Assembly: GCA_050260275.1 (NCBI GenBank)
Contig: JBLNBX010000116.1
Location: 1 to 24,547, forward strand
Source of the DNA: DATMXS01 sp050260275
GTDB taxonomy: Bacteria > Acidobacteriota > Terriglobia > Bryobacterales > Bryobacteraceae
Length of the DNA stretch: 24,547 bases
Reading direction: 5' to 3'
Below are positions 21,496 to 24,547 of this stretch, one piece after another. Under the pieces are notes generated by a model. That model had not been told where the DNA came from. It was given only the letters and a program-made list of their open reading frames with translations, and made no database searches. Position 1 is the stretch's first letter. Each line of letters begins with the position of its first letter. Made by a program: the position numbers and the translations under genes.

Positions 21496-22146
21496 ATGAT
21501 TCAAGCCACAAAGAGAGCCCAGACTAGTCAGGAGGTCTTAGATCTGATTCGCGCCGACACCGAGCGCGACGAAGGCCGCGTACCGCATCTGTATTTATGT
21601 ACCGGCGGCTACGTCACGGTGGGAGTCGGGCACCAGGTCGCCAGTCTGGATGAAACCCTAGCGCTCCCGCTCGTTCCGCGCGAAGCTATTGCGGCCGACT
21701 ATGAAGCCGTGCGCAAGGCGCCAAAGGGGTACGTCGCATCGTGGTACGGACGCATCACGCGGGCCCGGATGTCGGACGCAGACATCGACGCGCTGCTCGC
21801 TGCGGACATCCAGCGCTTCCTGGTTAGCCTCCGACCGCATCTGCCGATCTTTGACGAAATGCCCCCGCCCGCACAACGCGCGGTATTTAACATGGCCTTT
21901 AATCTCGGGCTTGAGGGCTTCGCAAAATACCGGCGGCTCCGGGCCGCGCTGGAGGCGCGCGACTGGGAACGCGCCGCGGCCGAGTGCCATCGACGCGGGA
22001 TTTCAGCCGAGCGCAATGCTCGCACGGCTGAGTTGTTTAGATCGGCAGCGCATGAAGTCTTAGTTATCGCCGAGGCCGGCGGACAGCAATTGCCAGGCCA
22101 GAGCGAAAACCTTTCCACCGAACCGGGCCTCAAGGAAAACGCATGA
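21496..22146 (+). CDS. T4-type lysozyme (GH24 endolysin), Cys in catalytic Asp position
   Basis: ATG 21496 follows TAAGGA by six bases, and the product is 216 residues. The N terminus shows the GH24 catalytic block, DEGRVPHLYLCTGGYVTVGVGH. It aligns with T4 lysozyme E11-x8-D20-x5-T26 as Glu26, Cys35 and Thr41. The replacement of Asp by Cys is known in phage P1 Lyz, and T4 lysozyme with D20C stays active. The later RAVFNMAFNLGLEGFAKYRRLRAALEARDWERAA and ERNARTAELFR blocks are typical of the fold. There is no signal peptide or SAR segment, so release probably needs a holin. The Pro/Gly/Glu-rich C-terminal tail is extra. Confidence 0.85.
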   Translation: MIQATKRAQTSQEVLDLIRADTERDEGRVPHLYLCTGGYVTVGVGHQVASLDETLALPLVPREAIAADYEAVRKAPKGYVASWYGRITRARMSDADIDALLAADIQRFLVSLRPHLPIFDEMPPPAQRAVFNMAFNLGLEGFAKYRRLRAALEARDWERAAAECHRRGISAERNARTAELFRSAAHEVLVIAEAGGQQLPGQSENLSTEPGLKENA

Positions 22147-22598
22147 GAACTGCACGTCTGATTTTCTTGCTTTTGGGAGCCGTGCTTGTAGCGACGATTG
22201 CCACGGCCCAAGGTCCCGCCACGCCACCCGGTGCTACCGGCGGCGTCTGGGACATCATCTCTGATACCAGCACGATTACCCAGGCGTCGTTTTTGCTCGC
22301 CAACATCGCAGATGCAAAGACCGATTGGCGATTTGTGCTCGGCGGCCGGGCATACACGATTTCGCCCGCGCAGCGACTGGGAATCGCCGGCGGTTCAATT
22401 TTCGTCGGCCGCGTCGTGAGTCACTATTACCCGCGCGCGAAAAAGCCGATTGATATTGCCATGGCGATAGCCACGGCGTATTTTGCCGGGCGCGCCTACG
22501 CCAACACGTTCCATCACGGCACCCCTATACCCACAGTCCCGGCTGCATCCGTGGGACAGCCTCCGGTCACAGCCGTGGCGTTCCGCCTGCGCCGCTGA
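22143..22598 (+). CDS. 151-aa exported protein of unknown function
   Basis: The ATG overlaps the lysozyme stop (ATGA), with AAGGAAAA upstream. Residues 1-23 form a clear signal peptide (basic start, FLLLGAVLVATIA, cleavage likely after ATA-Q). The remainder has a hydrophobic central region (SFLLANIADAKTDWRFVLGG, LGIAGGSIFVGRVV, IDIAMAIATAYFAGRAYA), so one or two membrane-seated helices are possible, and the C terminus is basic. The place behind the endolysin suggests a lysis or envelope role, but no holin or spanin motif is proven. I do not recognise the family. Confidence 0.6.
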   Translation: MRTARLIFLLLGAVLVATIATAQGPATPPGATGGVWDIISDTSTITQASFLLANIADAKTDWRFVLGGRAYTISPAQRLGIAGGSIFVGRVVSHYYPRAKKPIDIAMAIATAYFAGRAYANTFHHGTPIPTVPAASVGQPPVTAVAFRLRR

Positions 22599-22608
22599 CC
22601 CTATGCCT

Positions 22609-22640
22609 GAACCGCAGCAGCCGTCGGGCTGCTGCGGTTC
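22609..22640 (+). other. Strong 14-bp intercistronic hairpin
   Basis: GAACCGCAGCAGCC (22609-22622) pairs perfectly with GGCTGCTGCGGTTC (22627-22640) around a 4-base GTCG loop. It ends seven bases before the GGAGG (22647-22651) of the next gene. There is no T-tract after it. It could mark an mRNA processing boundary or restrict translation of the coiled-coil gene. Confidence 0.7.
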
Positions 22641-22656
22641 GGAACTGGAGGTGACC

Positions 22657-23397
22657 ATGAAGATCGAATCGGTACTGAGAGCGTCATCGATCGCCTGGCG
22701 GCTGGCTCTGGCCTCCGCACTCGTTTCTTTTGCCCTCTTCTGGGGAATTTCGGCCTATTGGGCGGCGCGATTGCCGGATAGGGTATCTATGGAGTTTTCC
22801 GGCCGCGCTGACGCTGTGGAGGCCCTGCTAAGGGCCAGTGCGGCTGATTTGCAGGACCGCCTGGATGCGGAGTCGGCTGCCTGGCGGGACATGGTGGATC
22901 GGCGGCTGGCGGCGTTTGAGCGGACTGCGGACGGGCGGCTGGCTGCTATACAGGCGGACGCTCGGGCACAAATCCAGGCTGCCGTGGCGCGCGCCGATGA
23001 GCGGATCGGAGAGGCCGTTCTGGAGATCCGCGGGGTGCGCGCCGACCTCAAGCCAGTGATCGCGTCCACGGACGAGCTCCTCATGCAATCCAGCAGCACC
23101 GTGGCGGTTGTGCGACCGCAGCTTCTGGGCCTCATGGCCGCGGCCAAGGTTACGGCAGGTGAAACAGCTACCGCGATGCGCGACATCCGGAGGGCCACGC
23201 CGGAGTTCATCCGGACCGCTCAACAGTTCGGTCATGATTCGTCGAGTGTGGCCGCCAATCTCAACCGCCTGACCAAGCCACGCTGGTACGACCGCCTGCT
23301 CGGCTACACCCTGAACGGAGTAGTGATCTGGCGCAACCTCAACCCGGCGACGAACATCGCTGTCAAAAGCACTGAAGCTATTTCCTCAAAGCCATGA
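22657..23397 (+). CDS. Membrane-anchored coiled-coil protein
   Basis: ATG 22657 is chosen since GGAGG lies five bases upstream. An in-frame ATG at 22603 would read through the hairpin. The 246-residue protein has a membrane segment at about 14-37 (RLALASALVSFALFWGISAYW). A long Ala/Arg/Glu-rich helix follows (AFERTADGRLAAIQADARAQIQAAVARADERIGEAVLEIRG…), probably a periplasmic or cytoplasmic coiled coil, then a short C-terminal region (WYDRLLGYTLNGVVIWRNLN). The layout recalls chemoreceptor-like or spanin-like rods, but no known domain is certain. Its stop overlaps the next start (ATGA). Confidence 0.6.
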   Translation: MKIESVLRASSIAWRLALASALVSFALFWGISAYWAARLPDRVSMEFSGRADAVEALLRASAADLQDRLDAESAAWRDMVDRRLAAFERTADGRLAAIQADARAQIQAAVARADERIGEAVLEIRGVRADLKPVIASTDELLMQSSSTVAVVRPQLLGLMAAAKVTAGETATAMRDIRRATPEFIRTAQQFGHDSSSVAANLNRLTKPRWYDRLLGYTLNGVVIWRNLNPATNIAVKSTEAISSKP

Positions 23398-23753
23398 AAA
23401 GCCGGCCGATATTGATAGCTGTGGTGCTCTGCGCCGGGCTGACCGGGTCTGGCCTGGCGCGAGTTGAGGTGCCGATGAAAGAGACCCGGAATATCCTCCG
23501 GATTGAGCAGGGGAATTGCCTCGATCTGATGGCCGCGCTGCCGGCCGGTTCTGTAGACCTAATCCTTTGTGACCCTCCCTATGGAATCACCGAGTGCCGA
23601 TGGGATCGGAAGATCCCCCGTGCGCCGTTCTGGCGTCAATGCTGGCGGGTGTTGAAGGAACGGGGCGTCATCGCCCTGTTCGCGCAGCAGCCGTTCGCGA
23701 CTGAGTTGGTGGCATGGTCGCACCGCGAGCGTGCTTGGGATCAGGCGCTCTGA
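23394..23753 (+). CDS. N-terminal part of a broken DNA adenine methyltransferase
   Basis: This frame of 119 residues starts in an ATGA overlap. It begins with a signal-peptide-like stretch (ILIAVVLCAGLTGSGLA) not expected in a DNA methyltransferase. The natural enzyme start is probably ATG 23475 (MKETRNILRIEQGNC). From there it shows NCLDLMAALPAGSVDLILCDPPYG, with the catalytic DPPY of N6-adenine methyltransferases, then a VIALFAQQPF strand. Normally another 60-80 residues of the central domain would come next, but the frame stops at 23751. The rest of the enzyme is in the +1 frame. It is probably inactive on its own. Confidence 0.6.
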   Translation: MKSRPILIAVVLCAGLTGSGLARVEVPMKETRNILRIEQGNCLDLMAALPAGSVDLILCDPPYGITECRWDRKIPRAPFWRQCWRVLKERGVIALFAQQPFATELVAWSHRERAWDQAL

Positions 23754-24066
23754 GGTGTTTCACGCCACCGGGCGGGAGGGCTACGTCCAGCGCTGGACGG
23801 GTTATCCGCAGTCGATACTCTCGTTCAAGCGCGAACGGAGCGCCGCGGCCTGCCAGAAACCAGTCGCACTGCTCGAATACCTCATCCACACATACACCGC
23901 GGAAGGGGACCTGGTTCTAGATTGCTGCATGGGAACGGGGAGTACGGGCGTGGCGGCCGTAAATACAGGTAGAAGCTTCATCGGGTTCGAACTCGATGCT
24001 GAGCGCTTTCAGATGGCGAGCAAGCGTATCGCTGCCGCAAGAGGGGTCGAAGGAGCACAGACATGA
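23731..24066 (+). CDS. C-terminal part of the same DNA methyltransferase
   Basis: This frame, open from a GTG at 23731, encodes about 111 residues. It contains GYPQSILSF, QKPVALLEYLIHTYTAEGD, the SAM-binding motif LDCCMGTGSTGVAAVNTG and FIGFELDAERFQMASKRI, all typical of the C-terminal half of beta-class adenine methyltransferases. HPTQKP is degraded to AACQKP. The stretch between QQPF and YPQS is about 60 residues shorter than usual. The start has no ribosome binding site, so it is most likely a pseudogene remnant. A functional split enzyme is a less likely alternative. Confidence 0.6.
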   Translation: MLGIRRSEVFHATGREGYVQRWTGYPQSILSFKRERSAAACQKPVALLEYLIHTYTAEGDLVLDCCMGTGSTGVAAVNTGRSFIGFELDAERFQMASKRIAAARGVEGAQT

Positions 24067-24326
24067 CGCTCTCCTATTGGCGGCGCCGGTGCGCGCCGAT
24101 TATCGCGCGCGTCCTTGCCGAGAACGCCGGCAGGCCGGAGGCGGAAATCCGGGCGGCGCTCCGCGCTGCCTTTCCATTCGGCCCGCGTAAACATCATCCG
24201 TATAGGGTCTGGCTGGACGAGATCCGGATCCAAACGGGCAGGCGGCAACTGAGCCGGCGCGAGCGGCGGGTGCAGAGCAGATCGCCCGAGCCGGCGGACC
24301 CTCGGCAGGAGCTGCTCTTCGACTGA
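24063..24326 (+). CDS. 87-aa hypothetical protein, last gene of the operon
   Basis: ATGA overlap with the preceding frame starts an 87-residue, Arg-rich protein. The first 55 residues (YWRRRCAPIIARVLAENAGRPEAEIRAALRAAFPFGPR, HPYRVWLDEIRIQTG) have the look of a conserved helical phage protein of unknown role. The C-terminal tail is low-complexity and basic before ELLFD. No catalytic or metal motif is seen. It is the last + strand gene before an untranslated gap with a hairpin. Confidence 0.6.
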   Translation: MTLSYWRRRCAPIIARVLAENAGRPEAEIRAALRAAFPFGPRKHHPYRVWLDEIRIQTGRRQLSRRERRVQSRSPEPADPRQELLFD

Positions 24327-24329
24327 GCA

Positions 24330-24346
24330 ACCCAGCTCGGCTGGGT
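24330..24346 (+). other. Small hairpin after the last phage gene
   Basis: ACCCAGC (24330-24336) pairs with GCTGGGT (24340-24346) around a 3-base TCG loop, four bases after TGA 24326. The following sequence is GC-rich without a T-run, so it is at best a weak or factor-dependent terminator. It marks the end of the late operon. Confidence 0.4.
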
Positions 24347-24364
24347 GCCGGCGGCGGCAGTTCT

Positions 24365-24381
24365 GTTACATTAGGCGTAAC
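24365..24381. promoter_or_regulatory. GTTAC/GTAAC inverted repeat, possible operator
   Basis: GTTAC (24365-24369) and GTAAC (24377-24381) are inverted around seven bases (ATTAGGC), giving a 17-bp symmetric site just before the GTG at 24392. It may be an operator for the next gene. A similar site elsewhere in the window was not noticed. Confidence 0.3.
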
Positions 24382-24391
24382 GGAAATCTGA

Positions 24392-24547
24392 GTGTCGATA
24401 TTTCATGCCACCGCGCAAAATATTTCACGCCGCAACATCACGAAAGAGCGGAAGCGGCAACTCCGCTGTATTGCAGGAATACGCGGCCGCGACGTGTTGG
24501 TGATCGCCGCGGACATGGGAAAGCAGGTGCCGGGGCTGACGACCGCC
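24392..24547 (+). CDS. 5' fragment of a gene, possibly Clp-fold serine proteinase-like
   Basis: GTG 24392 opens a frame that runs off the window end (52 codons). The visible part has a basic helix (RRNITKERKRQLRC) and GRDVLVIAADMGKQVPGL, a strand-turn order seen near the N terminus of SDH/ClpP-fold (SppA-like) serine proteinases. The catalytic part would be beyond the window, so this is only a suggestion. It is separated from the phage operon by a hairpin and may be a host gene next to the right prophage end, or another phage gene. Confidence 0.35.
   Translation, partial: MSIFHATAQNISRRNITKERKRQLRCIAGIRGRDVLVIAADMGKQVPGLTTA

Larger units (their letters stand above)
21356..21497. repeat. Duplicated start region (two copies of a 44-55 bp unit)
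   Basis: Copy A (21356-21410) and copy B (21454-21497) share ATTCGCTTCAC, GTG, CTCCTTT, CCGTGC and TAAAGATTATACAT/TAAGGATTATACAT in the same order. Copy A has about 11 extra bases in the middle. On the minus strand each copy reads TATAAT, then AAAGGAG, then GTGAAGCGAAT, a full promoter, ribosome binding site and start. Copy A drives the methyltransferase and copy B a 22-residue peptide. Confidence 0.7.

Noticed and set aside
1..24547. tRNA or rRNA genes, insertion sequences
   Set aside because: No tRNA-like cloverleaf, rRNA core sequence, transposase gene or IS ends were recognised by eye. A tRNA search tool was not available, so a missed tRNA is possible.

Overview
The window is the late half of a temperate tailed-phage genome, almost certainly a prophage or prophage-like contig. 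Genes are tightly packed, nearly all on the + strand, and joined by ATGA/GTGA stop-start overlaps. The DNA is GC-rich, with GC-biased third codon positions and clear purine-rich ribosome binding sites. This suggests a high-GC bacterial host. Nothing in the sequence fixes the host phylum. A GemA-like protein and a Mu F-like head protein point to the transposable (Mu-like) phages. The portal and prohead protease look PBSX/XkdE-XkdF-like. The tail is of the long, non-contractile lambda type: tube, G/GT chaperone, tape measure and L/J-like tip. The nearest known architecture is a B3/D3112-style mosaic, not Mu itself.

Layout. (1) 1-1547: end of the early/middle operon, with a truncated gene, several very small proteins (zinc ribbon, single-span membrane proteins), GemA-like and an excisionase-type HTH protein. 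(2) 1548-1749: a 200-bp control region with four 9-bp-spaced CGTGCA/CGTGTA repeats, a GNRA hairpin and a terminator-like stem-loop. This is the likely early/late switch. (3) 1750-9066: small genes, small and large terminase, portal, F-like protein, XkdF-like protease, major capsid protein and a small head gene. (4) 9097-12451: connector, gp10-like and terminator-like neck proteins, tail tube, and tail chaperones G and GT joined by a textbook -1 frameshift signal. (5) 12605-20473: tape measure, a small tail-tip protein and a 1612-residue L+J-like fusion with a probable receptor-binding C terminus. (6) 20470-21464, minus strand: a moron encoding a membrane-anchored SAM methyltransferase, preceded by a 22-residue peptide made from a duplicated start region. 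(7) 21496-24326: T4-type lysozyme with Cys in place of the catalytic Asp, two membrane or secreted proteins, a broken DNA adenine methyltransferase and a small unknown gene. (8) 24327-24547: an intergenic stretch and the start of a gene that may be host DNA.

Most notable are three translational devices in the structural operon. The protease domain and its expected C-terminal tail lie in different frames, with the tail joined to the capsid ORF. A hairpin sits between a consensus Shine-Dalgarno and the start codon of the connector gene. A complete slippery-site plus stem-loop cassette produces GT, whose frameshift-only part carries a CxxC-x12-CxxC motif. The duplicated promoter/RBS/leader unit in front of the methyltransferase moron is the least expected structure.
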